Source: Nannocystis pusilla
Lineage (GTDB): Bacteria; Myxococcota_A; Polyangia; Nannocystales; Nannocystaceae
DNA length: 64,000 bases
Reading direction: 5' to 3'
NCBI RefSeq assembly: GCF_026626665.1
Contig: NZ_JAPNKE010000002.1
Coordinates: 6,983,168-7,047,167, forward strand
Shown here: one piece after another, positions 8,251-16,346 of the stretch
Layout: each line of letters opens with the position of its first letter
Position numbering within the stretch: the first letter of the stretch is position 1
The notes under the pieces: generated by a model
What the model was told of the DNA's origin: nothing
Databases searched by the model: none
Seen by the model: the letters and a program-made list of their open reading frames with translations, nothing else
Translations under genes and position numbers: made by a program

Positions 8251-8805
8251 TCACTCGCGCAGGTAGGCCAGCGCGTGCGGGCGCAGGCGGGCCTGGGCGC
8301 CGGGCGACAGGTCGCAGAAGCTGGCGATGCGGCCGCGGCAGCCGGGCGCGCCGCAGGCGCAGGGGACGCTCCAGCCCGGCTCGCACATCGACGTGCTGTA
8401 GTCCCACAGCACCTCCTCGCCGGCGCGGATCGGGCGCAGCGCGTGGAGGGTGACCGAGCCGTCGACGAACCCGAGGTTCGGCTCGCAGCCGTGGTTCATG
8501 AAGTCCTCGATGTCCTCCGAGCCCGGCCGGCTGACCAGCCACAGCGCCGGGCCGACCTGCATCGCGTACAGGTCCTCGGCGACCGTCGCCGCCGCCACCA
8601 GCATCCCGCCGAACGTCAGCACCGGCTCGCCGGGCGCGATGTCGCTGCGAGCGTATACGCCGCGGCCGTGGACCTCCGACCCGCGGACCTCGAGCAGCTG
8701 CCGGCTGCGCCCCGGGCTCACCGCTCGCGGCGACAGCGAGCGTCGCAGCGCCGCCTCCGCCTCGTCGTCGCCGCTGTCTCGCGCCGCCTCGTGTTCGTCG
8801 TACAC
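8251..8805 (-). CDS. SET-domain protein (putative lysine methyltransferase)
   Basis: 184 residues from a GTG start (VYDEHEAARDSGDDE). ATG at 8937 is an alternative that adds 44 residues of Arg/Pro/Cys-rich, non-conserved-looking sequence. The SET fold is shown by RGVYARSDIAPGEPVLTFGG near the N-terminal side, FMNHGCEPN (the NHxCxPN cofactor-binding motif), and GEEVLWDYSTSM (the ELxxDY-like catalytic tyrosine). A post-SET-like Cys cluster CACGAPGC follows. The family transfers methyl groups from SAM to protein lysines. The substrate in this bacterium is unknown. It lies downstream of the RCC1 lipoprotein gene on the same strand. Confidence 0.75.
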   Translation of the reverse strand: MYDEHEAARDSGDDEAEAALRRSLSPRAVSPGRSRQLLEVRGSEVHGRGVYARSDIAPGEPVLTFGGMLVAAATVAEDLYAMQVGPALWLVSRPGSEDIEDFMNHGCEPNLGFVDGSVTLHALRPIRAGEEVLWDYSTSMCEPGWSVPCACGAPGCRGRIASFCDLSPGAQARLRPHALAYLRE

Positions 8806-8978
8806 GCGCGGAACGTAGCAGCAATTGCAGCGACCCCGCGGCCCCGGCGATCGCACCTGTCGCTGCGGCCAGCTCACGCGCCCCGCCGCGAATGTACATA
8901 TCCCACCCGGCCGCTCCCGATCTGACTCCGGGGACATGTCCAGACCCGGCGTCCGCGCCGCCGGCCTCGCTGCAGCGC

Positions 8979-10193
8979 TCACCACGCGACCGGCGTCGGT
9001 TGCAGGCGATCGTCGTCCCCGCCCTCGCCCACCCCGCCGAACGTGTTGCTGCCCCAACACAGCACCTGCCCGTCGTCGGTGAGGGCGCACGCGTGCAGCT
9101 GCCCGAGCACCACCTGGTTCGCGTCCGCCACCGGCAGCGTCGCCGGCGCCGCGCAGTACGGCTCGGGCGGCGCCCGCCGGGGCGACTCGGCCACCTCCAC
9201 CACGTACTCGCGCGGCTCGTCGCAGCCGGGCCACAGCAGCCGCTCGGAGCCCCACTCGCGGCCCCAGCCGCGGGCTGTCCCATCGGCCAGCAGGGCCGTC
9301 GTCCGGTACTGCCCGGCCGACAGCCGCTCGGCCCCGCCCAGGCCGAGCACCGGCGCCGGCGGGCCGACCGTCGTCTCGCCGCCGTCGCCGCGCTGGCCGA
9401 ACGTGTTGCCGCCCCAGCACACGGCTGTCCCATCGGACAGGGACGCGCACGCGTGGTCGAAGCCGGCCGTCAGCCCGCGCGCCCCGGCGACGCCCTCGAC
9501 CGGCCTCGGCGTCAGGTGGTCGCGCCCCGACCCGTCGCCGCACTGGCCGTACTCGTTCCAGCCCCAGCACAGCACCTCGCCGGCCGACGTGCGCGCGCAG
9601 CTGAAGCCATGGCCGACCGCCACCTCCGCCGCCGACTCGAGCCGCACCACCGCGAGCGGGACGGTCGACGACAACAGCCCGCCGTCACCGAGCGCCCCGT
9701 GCGAGCCCTCGCCGCGGCACATCACCCTGCCGCTGCCGACCACCGCGCAGTCGTGATCGAACCCGAGCGCCAGCTGCCGGACATCCTGCCAGCCTGCCAC
9801 CGGCTGCGGCGTCGCGCGCCCGATCGGCGCGTCCGCCTCGATCTCCACCGCCGGGCTGCGCCCCCAGCACCACACGCTGCCGTCGCCTCGCACCGCGCAC
9901 GTGCGGTCGCCCTCCGCGGCGATCTGCACCGCGTCGTCGATGCCCATCGCCGCCACCGGCCGCTCGCGCCACGCCGCCGCCCCGTCGCCGAGCTGACCGC
10001 TCGCGCCCGCGCCCCAGCAGCGGACCTGCCCGCCGCGCAGGCGCGCGCACGTGTGGAACGAGCCCGCGGCCAGCTCCTCGACCACCAGCTCGGCCGGGCC
10101 CGGCTCGTCGCCGACCTCGACCGGCACGCGGCCCCACCAGGCGGGCCCACAACCCGTCAGCGCCGCTGTCACCATGGCCCACGCCCACCGCAC
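8979..10193 (-). CDS. RCC1-repeat beta-propeller lipoprotein
   Basis: 404 residues from GTG at 10193. The start gives VRWAWAMVTAALTGCGP with lipobox LTGC. About seven repeats follow, each with the bacterial RCC1 pattern: HTCARLRGGQVRCWG, RTCAVRGDGSVWCWG, FSCARTSAGEVLCWGWNEYG, HACASLSDGTAVCWGGNTFG, HACALTDDGQVLCWGSNTFG. Together they should form a seven-blade propeller outside the cytoplasm. Secreted RCC1 proteins are abundant in myxobacteria and usually have no proven partner. One blade (YRTTALLADGTARGWG) lacks the cysteines. Confidence 0.8.
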   Translation of the reverse strand: MRWAWAMVTAALTGCGPAWWGRVPVEVGDEPGPAELVVEELAAGSFHTCARLRGGQVRCWGAGASGQLGDGAAAWRERPVAAMGIDDAVQIAAEGDRTCAVRGDGSVWCWGRSPAVEIEADAPIGRATPQPVAGWQDVRQLALGFDHDCAVVGSGRVMCRGEGSHGALGDGGLLSSTVPLAVVRLESAAEVAVGHGFSCARTSAGEVLCWGWNEYGQCGDGSGRDHLTPRPVEGVAGARGLTAGFDHACASLSDGTAVCWGGNTFGQRGDGGETTVGPPAPVLGLGGAERLSAGQYRTTALLADGTARGWGREWGSERLLWPGCDEPREYVVEVAESPRRAPPEPYCAAPATLPVADANQVVLGQLHACALTDDGQVLCWGSNTFGGVGEGGDDDRLQPTPVAW

Positions 10194-10258
10194 GCGCCCC
10201 GCAGCATAACCGATCGCCGCGGCCCTGGCGCGGCCCCCGGCATGGTACAAGGCGCCTC

Positions 10259-10918
10259 GTGGACTCGCCGGCAGGACAGCTGCAACGCGCGCGCGAGCAG
10301 GCCCGGACCCGCCTCGGCGACGGCTACGCGCTGGACCTCATCGACCAGGACACCCTCGACGAGCGCCTCGAGGCGGTCGAGCGCGCCGCCAGCGTCGCCG
10401 AGATCGACGCGCTCACCGCCGACCTGCGCCCGGCCGCGACCACCGCGCTGGTGCCCACCGCCGCCGCCCTCGCCGTCCCCGCCGCCCCGACCCGGCTCCG
10501 CGTCCTGTTCAGCTCGGTCGACCGCACCGGCGCCTGGCACGTCGCCGCCCGCACCCACGTCCGCGTCGTGTTCGGCAACGCCACCCTCGACCTGCGCCAG
10601 GCCGTCCTGCCCGGCGGGCCGATCGAGCTCGACGTGAACGTCGTGTTCGGCAACCTCGACATCATCATCCCGCCCGGCTGGCAGCTCGACAACGAGTGCG
10701 GCGCGATCCTCGGCAGCGTCGAGCAGCTCAGCGGCCCGCCCCCGCCCGGCAAGCCGCGCCAGCTGCTGCGCGTGCGCGGCCGCGTCGTCTTCAGCAGCCT
10801 GACGATCCACGAGCGCCTGCCCGGCGAGAACGCCTGGGGCGCCCGAAAGCGCCGCAAGCGCGAGCACAAGGCCCTGGCCCAGCGCAGCGCCCGCGCCCTG
10901 CCGGCCGGCGACGATTGA
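10259..10918 (+). CDS. DUF1707 / LiaF-C-like domain protein
   Basis: 219 residues from a GTG start; the gap to the divergent RCC1 gene is only 65 bp. The N-terminus GYALDLIDQDTLDERLEAVERAAS is the short DUF1707 (SHOCT-like) helical module. Residues about 75-180 match the cell-wall-active antibiotic response (LiaF C-terminal) beta-helix: VLFSSVDRTGAWHVAARTHV, then VVFGNATLDLRQAVLPGGPI, LDVNVVFGNLDIIIPPGW and VVFSSLTIHE. No transmembrane segment is visible, so it is probably cytoplasmic or peripheral. LiaF-type proteins take part in envelope-stress sensing in Gram-positives; the role here is inference. Confidence 0.75.
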   Translation: MDSPAGQLQRAREQARTRLGDGYALDLIDQDTLDERLEAVERAASVAEIDALTADLRPAATTALVPTAAALAVPAAPTRLRVLFSSVDRTGAWHVAARTHVRVVFGNATLDLRQAVLPGGPIELDVNVVFGNLDIIIPPGWQLDNECGAILGSVEQLSGPPPPGKPRQLLRVRGRVVFSSLTIHERLPGENAWGARKRRKREHKALAQRSARALPAGDD

Positions 10919-10933
10919 TGCCACTTGCCCGCA

Positions 10934-10999
10934 GGGACATGCTCTAAAAGCATGTCCCCACGAGCATGCTGATTCGGACATGCCCAGGAGGACATGTCG
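10934..10999. repeat. Palindromic array, 4 units (13/14-bp period)
   Basis: ATG starts lie at 10939, 10952, 10966, 10980 and 10994. Spacing is 13 once, then 14. The first pair forms the strong hairpin GGGACATGCT...AGCATGTCCC. The array begins 16 bp after the DUF1707 gene stop. Confidence 0.85.
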
Positions 11000-11023
11000 C
11001 TTCGCGCCGCCGCCGATCGCAGC

Positions 11024-11090
11024 GCGTCACTCGCAGGTGTCGTTCCGAGGCGCTCACTCCGGCAGCGCGACTCCACCGGCTCCGCTGAAG
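11024..11090 (-). pseudogene. Decayed duplicate of the 3' end of the downstream-facing lipoprotein gene
   Basis: About 60 bp here resemble the last 60 bp of the lipoprotein gene ending at 11134. Both contain GCGTCACTCGCA, a CACTCCG.CAGCGC block and CACCGGCTCC, in the same order and spacing, offset by 107 bp. Read on the minus strand it recalls EPVKTALSECAPRVVTCE but with the frame broken. It is a remnant of a tandem duplication. Confidence 0.5.
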
Positions 11091-11133
11091 GCGCGAGGGC
11101 ATCCACCTTCGTCCCGCTGCCGCTCGCGGCGCG

Positions 11134-11704
11134 TCACTCGCACGTGACGACCCGCGGCGCGCACTCCGACAGCGCCGTCTTCACCGGCTCCTGCATGCAG
11201 CGGAAGCGCGCGATCGGGTCCGGCTCGGCCAGGCAGGCGTCGAAGTAGGCCACGTCCGCGAGCAGCACCGTCTCGTCGGGTCCGGACGAGGCGGGGGCCC
11301 TCGGCCTGGCAGGGCGCGGTCGCGCGGCGGAGGATCGCCGCGCTGCCGTCGGCGAAGATCTGCAGCCCCGTCCAGCTCCAGCTCGGCGCCACGTCCTGCG
11401 TGAACACCCACGCGACGAAGCCCGGCGTGCGGGCCTGCATCGCCGAGAGCACGCAATCCATGTGCTCGATCTCCTCGTCGCCCTGTGAAAACGCCGCGCA
11501 GTCGCGTTCGCAGTGCAGGAACGCCACCGGACACAGCTGCTCGCCGCAGGACGCGTCCTCGGCCTCCGGGTCGCACTCGCACGCGCCCTCGGCCTCCACC
11601 GCCGTCGTGCCCGCCTGGGTGGCGCTCCCGGTCTCGGCCTCCGAGCCGCCGGAGCAGGCGACCGTGCCACAAATCAGGGTGCTGAGAAGAAGGGTTCGCA
11701 TCAT
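11134..11704 (-). CDS. Small Cys-containing lipoprotein (one frameshift)
   Basis: The start MMRTLLLSTLICGTVACSGG is a lipoprotein signal with Cys17 or Cys18. It is followed by a Thr/Ala/Glu linker and a cysteine-rich region (CECDPEAEDASCGEQLCPVA, then HCERDC). The reading frame then moves by one base in a run of five G/C at 11293-11297. The C-terminal part ETVLLADVAYFDACLAEPDP to RVVTCE lies in the next frame. Without one C the two parts join as QAEGPAPASSGPDETVLLAD. Total length would be about 190 residues. The function is unknown. The run of cysteines suggests a disulfide-bonded periplasmic domain. Confidence 0.6.
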
Positions 11705-11923
11705 CGGATGCCGGCGAAGTAACCGGCCCCGACGAAGAAATTGCCCGCCTCTCGCCGGCGCGCGTGCGCTTTGCCGGGGCGCCTGCGAGATCGGGACCGA
11801 GCCGCGGTCCGGACGCCTGCGAGCGCAGCCTCTGTCTCTCGCGGACCGCGGCTTTAAGGCCCCGCGACCTGTCTCTCCAGACATATTGACACTCCTCCGA
11901 CGGCCGGGCGATCCTGGCCTGAA

Positions 11924-13108
11924 ATGAAGCGAATCATCCGCGAGCGGAGCCTACGAATGAGCGCCATGGCCGGCGCGATCGCCTGCGGCGTCGGCTGCGG
12001 TCCAGCCGAGGACGGCACCTCCGGGGCGAGCCAGGCGACCGGCGTCACCGGGGCCACCGGCGTCACCGGGGCCAACACGCAGGGCAACACCGGCGCCACC
12101 GGCGTCACCGGCGAATCGACCGGCACCGACTCCGACTCCGGCGTCCCGACCGGCACGAGCGGCAACAGCGGCGACGAGCCGACCGCCGGCGCCACCAGCA
12201 ACGACTCCTCGACCCCCAAGCTCGACCTGGCGATGGCCGACTTCGGCGCCCCGCCGACCGGCGACGGCTGCACCAAGGTCGACTTCCTGTTCGTGCTCGA
12301 CAACTCGATCTCGATGGGCGACGAGCAGCAGAACCTCGCCAACAGCTTCCCCGGCTTCATCAGCACCATCCAGTCGCAGGTGCAGGCGCAGGATTACCAC
12401 ATCATGGTGATCGACACCGACGACCAGGACAAGTGGGGCGAGAAGTGGGACAAGTGCCACAATAAATGCATGACCGACGATCCGGGCGACAACTGCCTGA
12501 CCGTCTATTTCCCCGACATCATCTGCGGCATGGAGCCGCCGGCGCCCGAGGCCTGCGATCAGACGCTCGGCGCCGGCCGCAACAAGGGCGCCGGCGGGCC
12601 GCCCGTCGCCTGCCCGATCGACGGCGGCGAGCGCTACATGACGCAGGACCAGGGCGACCTGCCCGGCACCTTCGACTGCGTGGCCGACATGGGCGCGACC
12701 GGCAACTCCAACGAGCGCCCGGCCGAGGCCCTGCTGACCGCCCTCGGCCCGCAGACCCAGGCCGGCGGCTGTCACCCCGGCTTCCTGCGCGACGACGCGG
12801 TCCTCGTGGTCACGATGATCTCCGACGAGCAGGAGAACGGCTCGCCCGGCACCCCGCAGAGCTGGTACAATGATTTGCTGGCGCTGAAGGGCGGCAACGA
12901 GACCGCGATCGTCATGCTCTCGCTCAACGGCGACGCCGAGACGGCCGGCCAGGAGTGCATCCCCACCGCCAAGATGACCGAGTTCGTCGGCTACTTCGGC
13001 GAGCGCGGCATCATCGACAGCATCTGCGCCCCCGACTACAGCCCGTTCTTCCAGGAGGCCGTCGGCGTGATCGACTACGCCTGCGACGAGTTCGTCCCGC
13101 CCGGCTGA
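11924..13108 (+). CDS. vWA-domain lipoprotein with collagen-like Gly-x-Thr stretch
   Basis: 394 residues. The N-terminus ends in IACGVGCGP, giving a lipidated Cys. Residues about 36-65 repeat ATGVTGATGVTGAN and NTGATGVTGES, a Gly-x-Thr periodicity, then a Ser/Thr/Gly linker. From about residue 120 is a von Willebrand A fold with the MIDAS motif DNSISM (DxSxS), FLFVLDNS, and later a central VLVVTMISDEQ strand with Asp. Several cysteine pairs follow. Domains of this kind bind protein ligands through a metal ion. Surface-displayed vWA lipoproteins with such linkers are common in Nannocystineae. The ligand is unknown. Confidence 0.8.
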   Translation: MKRIIRERSLRMSAMAGAIACGVGCGPAEDGTSGASQATGVTGATGVTGANTQGNTGATGVTGESTGTDSDSGVPTGTSGNSGDEPTAGATSNDSSTPKLDLAMADFGAPPTGDGCTKVDFLFVLDNSISMGDEQQNLANSFPGFISTIQSQVQAQDYHIMVIDTDDQDKWGEKWDKCHNKCMTDDPGDNCLTVYFPDIICGMEPPAPEACDQTLGAGRNKGAGGPPVACPIDGGERYMTQDQGDLPGTFDCVADMGATGNSNERPAEALLTALGPQTQAGGCHPGFLRDDAVLVVTMISDEQENGSPGTPQSWYNDLLALKGGNETAIVMLSLNGDAETAGQECIPTAKMTEFVGYFGERGIIDSICAPDYSPFFQEAVGVIDYACDEFVPPG

Positions 13109-13225
13109 AGCCGCGCATTCACCGGAGCAGGGCGCGCCCCGACCGCCACTTCCTCCTGCGCGACGATCGACTGCCGACCACGCGCACCGAGCTGGCCGCC
13201 CTGCTCGCCGCGCCGCAGTCATGAA

Positions 13226-13840
13226 TCACCGCGGCCGGCGCAGGCGCGCGAGCACGTAGTAACGACCTGGCCCCAAGACCATGTCCGCCCCGAGCCCCGC
13301 CAGCCAGCCCGGCTCGAGCGGCGTCACGCGGTACAGCTCGAGCCACGCGCGCAGCCCCGCGGCGAGCGGGCGCGGCAAGCCGCGCAGGTCGGCGAAGTCG
13401 ACCACGTGCACCTCGCCGCCGGGTGCCACCTGCGAGAGCGCGCGCTGCAGCGCCTCCTCGCGCCGCTGCACCATCGACAGGCAATACGAGAAAAGAATCC
13501 GCTGCGGCGGCGCCGCGAGCACCGCGGCGTAGTCCGCGTCCTCCGCGAACGCGCGCTGGAAGCGGGCCCACGGGCAGCGCGCCGCCGCTCGCTCGAGCAT
13601 CGCGTCGGCCGCCTCGATCCCGCCGTACAGCGCCCATGGCCGGCGGCGTTGCAAGATCTCGAGGTTGCGGCCCGTCCCCGGTCCCACCTCCACCAGCGAC
13701 GCCCACGGCGAAGCCAGCAATTCCTCGAGCGCGCGGTCGCGGCCGAACAGGTAGTACTTCCGCGTGACGTCGTAGATCGGCCGCGCCGCCGTGTAATAGC
13801 GGTTGAGGAACACGCGGTGTTCGGTCTGTTCGGGGGTCAA
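13226..13840 (-). CDS. btaB: BtaB-like SAM methyltransferase (betaine lipid synthesis)
   Basis: 204 residues from a TTG start whose TTGA overlaps the BtaA stop codon. Class I methyltransferase motifs are clear: VEVGPGTGRNLEIL (motif I), GGIEAADAMLERA, ILFSYCLSM and VHVVDFADL. The N-terminus FLNRYYTAARPIYDVTRKYYLFGRD is typical of BtaB. The enzyme adds three methyl groups to diacylglyceryl-homoserine to give the betaine lipid DGTS. The immediate partner BtaA supports the assignment. Confidence 0.85.
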   Translation of the reverse strand: MTPEQTEHRVFLNRYYTAARPIYDVTRKYYLFGRDRALEELLASPWASLVEVGPGTGRNLEILQRRRPWALYGGIEAADAMLERAAARCPWARFQRAFAEDADYAAVLAAPPQRILFSYCLSMVQRREEALQRALSQVAPGGEVHVVDFADLRGLPRPLAAGLRAWLELYRVTPLEPGWLAGLGADMVLGPGRYYVLARLRRPR

Positions 13841-14961
13841 TGGACGATCCTGTAGTAGTTGACGCCCTGGTACTGGCGCGAGCGGTCGAGCCGCGCGGCC
13901 GCGGAGCTGCGGGCCGACAGCGGCTGCAGCCGGCGCTCGAGCCCGTGGCGGGCGATCAGCGAGTGGGGCTCGACGCTGCGGTACATCACGATCCCGCCGT
14001 CGCGGCTGGTGCGGAGGATCTCCGCGAACAGCTTGTGCTGCGCCGGCGCCGGCATCCAGTCGGGCGCGTCGCACAGCGTATAATGCGACCACGTGTGCGG
14101 CCCGGCGTCGCGGAGCACGTCGAAGATGTTGCGCCGGTGGAAGCGCGTCCGCGTCGGCGCGCCGAACGAGCGCGCGTGGCGATCGCGGCGCAGGTACGGG
14201 GGCACCGCGTCGGGCTCGTCGTGATTGTAGTGACCGGCGATCGCGGTCCAGGCGAACCAGTTGCGGGCCAGGTCGGTGGTCGCCACGCGCTTCACGTGAT
14301 CGACCAGGAAGTCGACGATCCCGGAGCGCGAGGACTCGAGGATCCGGTCGCGCTGGGCGAAGTTGACGCCGATCGCCACCAGGTTGAGGGGGCTCTGCAG
14401 CACCGGCGCGACCAGCGGGTGGCGCAGCACCGGCGTCAGCGTGGCGTCGATCATCGCCCCCCGCTGCTCGACCGGCGTCGTGCTCAGCCGCCGCAGCCAC
14501 GCGCCGTCGATCCCGGCCAGCCGCGTCAGCGTCGTGAACATCCGCGCCGTCAGGCCCTCGCGGTAGAACGCCCGGCGGAACAGCGCGTGCCGCTTCTGCC
14601 AGTAGCGCTGCACCCACTCGGGCAGCGTCCCGGTCAGCCAGCGGATCACCGACTCGTGCTCGGGATGAGCGCCGCGGCCGAGCAAATCATAGAAGAGATC
14701 GTAGCTGCGCAGCCGCTGGGCCGCGGCGGTCTTGAGGGCCGCGAGCGCGAGGTGGTGCGGGTTGATGTCGACCGCGTCGATGCTGCGCGGGTGGGCGCTG
14801 AGGTGGCCGGCGATCCTGCAACCGGCGCCGGAGATCCCGAGCACCGTGCTGGTCTCGTCGAGCTCGAGGAATTGCTCGTCGACCTCGCTGTCCTCCCACA
14901 AGATGTTGTAGACGAACAGCCGCGAGAAGATGTGCTGAAAGGCCAGGTCGCGCAGGTGCAT
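13837..14961 (-). CDS. btaA: BtaA-like 3-amino-3-carboxypropyl transferase (DUF3419)
   Basis: 374 residues from ATG at 14961 (MHLRDLAFQHIFSRLFVYNI). The frame stays open upstream, but that stretch is Arg-rich and unlike the family. Motifs include YNILWEDSEVDEQFLEL, VLGISGAGCRIAGHLS (SAM-binding glycine loop), IDAVDINPHH, and a C-terminal WMPAPAQHKLFAEILRTSRDGG with GGIVMYRS. BtaA moves the homoserine moiety from SAM to diacylglycerol. It forms an operon with btaB and is divergent from two glycosyltransferase genes, so a phosphorus-free membrane-lipid locus is likely. No PHO-box pair was seen in the 168-bp divergent gap. Confidence 0.88.
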   Translation of the reverse strand: MHLRDLAFQHIFSRLFVYNILWEDSEVDEQFLELDETSTVLGISGAGCRIAGHLSAHPRSIDAVDINPHHLALAALKTAAAQRLRSYDLFYDLLGRGAHPEHESVIRWLTGTLPEWVQRYWQKRHALFRRAFYREGLTARMFTTLTRLAGIDGAWLRRLSTTPVEQRGAMIDATLTPVLRHPLVAPVLQSPLNLVAIGVNFAQRDRILESSRSGIVDFLVDHVKRVATTDLARNWFAWTAIAGHYNHDEPDAVPPYLRRDRHARSFGAPTRTRFHRRNIFDVLRDAGPHTWSHYTLCDAPDWMPAPAQHKLFAEILRTSRDGGIVMYRSVEPHSLIARHGLERRLQPLSARSSAAARLDRSRQYQGVNYYRIVH

Positions 14962-15129
14962 CGGCGGCGCAGGAGACCACCCGCGCGTCACCGCCGGGCC
15001 GCATCGCCGCAAATCTTCGGCCGCGCCGCGTGACGTCCGGGCCACGTGCGCGAGATGTCGACGGCTCGCGACGACCTCGCCGCGCGGCTGTCGATCGCGC
15101 GTGACGCCGGTGCGCGAGCGTGCGTCCAC

Positions 15130-16346
15130 GTGGATCTCTCACCTCTCCTTCACGCCTCGGCGCTGGCGTGCGGCGCGGCGCTGGTGTTCACCGCGGTCGC
15201 CCACGTCAGCACCCACGCGCTGCTCGGCCGGCGCCCGCGCCCGCCCGGTCCGCGCCCGCCGATCTCGATCCTGCGCCCGGTGCGGGGCCTCGACGACGGC
15301 CTGCGCGACAACCTCGCCGCGCTCGCGGCCCAGGACTACCCGCACTCGAGATCCTCGTCGGCGCCGAGGACCCCGACGATCCGGCGCTGTCGGTCGCCGC
15401 GCAGGTCCGGCGCGACTTCCCGCGCACGCCGATCCGCATCGTCGCCGGCGGCCCCGCGATCGGCCACAACCCCAAGGTCAACAACCTCGCGCAATTGCTG
15501 CCGCTGGCGAATCACCCGTACGTCCTCGTCAGCGACTCCAACGTGCGCCCCGACCCGGGCTACCTGGCCGCGCTCGCCGACGAGCTGGCCGACGCGCGCG
15601 TCGGCCTGGTCCACAACGTCCTCGTCGGCGCCGGCGAGCGCAGCGTCGGCGCCCTGCTCGAGAACCTGCACCTGGCCAGCTTCGTCGTCGCCGCGGTGTG
15701 CACCGCCGAGGCCATCGCCGGCATCCCGGTGGTGATCGGCAAGTCGATGCTGATGCACAGGGACGACCTCGCGCGCGCCGGCGGCCTCGCGGCGGTCAAG
15801 GACCTGCTCGCCGAGGACTATCAATTGGCGCGCCGGATCTGCGCGGCAGGGAGAGTCGTCCGCCTCTCCACCTTTCCGCTCACCACGGTCAACGTCCGCT
15901 GGGACCTGCGGCGATTCCTCAGCCGTCATTTGCGCTGGGCGCAGATGCGGCGCCGGCAGCACCTCGGCTATTACGCGCTCGAGCTGCTCGGCCAGCCGAC
16001 CCCGCTCTTGCTGCTCCTGCTGCTCCTGGCGCTGGCCCGCCCCGAGCTCACGGTGTACGGCCAATCGCCGGCGCGCCTGGCCGTGGCCGGGCTCGCGCTC
16101 AAGTTCGTCGCCGACGCCGCGCTGTGGCAGCGCCTGCGCGGCGAAGCGCTGCCGCTCTTCGCCTTCGTGCTGGCGCCGATCAAGGACCTGCTGATCTTCG
16201 CGCTGTGGTGGGTCGGCCTGTGGCGCAGGCGCGTCGAGTGGCGCGGTCACTGGATGCGGATCGGCGCCGAGTCGCGGCTGGGGCCGCTGCCCGATCGCGC
16301 ACCCCTGCCGGCCGCTCCGGCCGCCACCCAGGCGAGGTCGCCGTGA
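15130..16346 (+). CDS. GT2/GT21-type glycosyltransferase, ceramide-glucosyltransferase/HpnI-like (one frameshift)
   Basis: From GTG at 15130 (VDLSPLLHASALACGAALVF, an N-terminal membrane anchor). The frame passes through PPISILRPVRGLDDGLRDNL and AAQDYPH. A missing base near 15343-15346 then shifts it to LEILVGAEDPDDPALSVAAQ, so the intact protein would be about 405 residues. GT21 marks include VSDSNVRPDPGYL (the D1/D2 aspartates), VIGKSMLMHRDDL, and EDYQLARRI with RRQHLGYYALELL for the (Q/R)XXRW-like region (RHLRWAQMR). C-terminal hydrophobic helices follow (LLLLLLLLALA, KDLLIFALWWVGL). The family glucosylates ceramide or hopanoids. The stop overlaps the next gene as GTGA. Confidence 0.75.

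Noticed and set aside
8189..11000. CRISPR-like array suggested by regular short repeats
   Set aside because: The repeat core is only about 8-10 bp with 4-6-bp variable parts, each unit is a palindrome, and there are no cas genes. The spacing is far too short for CRISPR.
14965..15129. N-terminal extension of BtaA to the upstream GTG/ATG
   Set aside because: The 56 extra residues are Arg/Ala-rich and overlap the divergent glycosyltransferase gene. Known BtaA proteins begin near MHLRDLAFQHIF.
15046..15129. Earlier start (ATG at 15046) for the GT21-like gene
   Set aside because: The added 28 residues are charged and Arg-rich, whereas the GTG at 15130 opens directly into the membrane-anchor helix. 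Kept only as an alternative.
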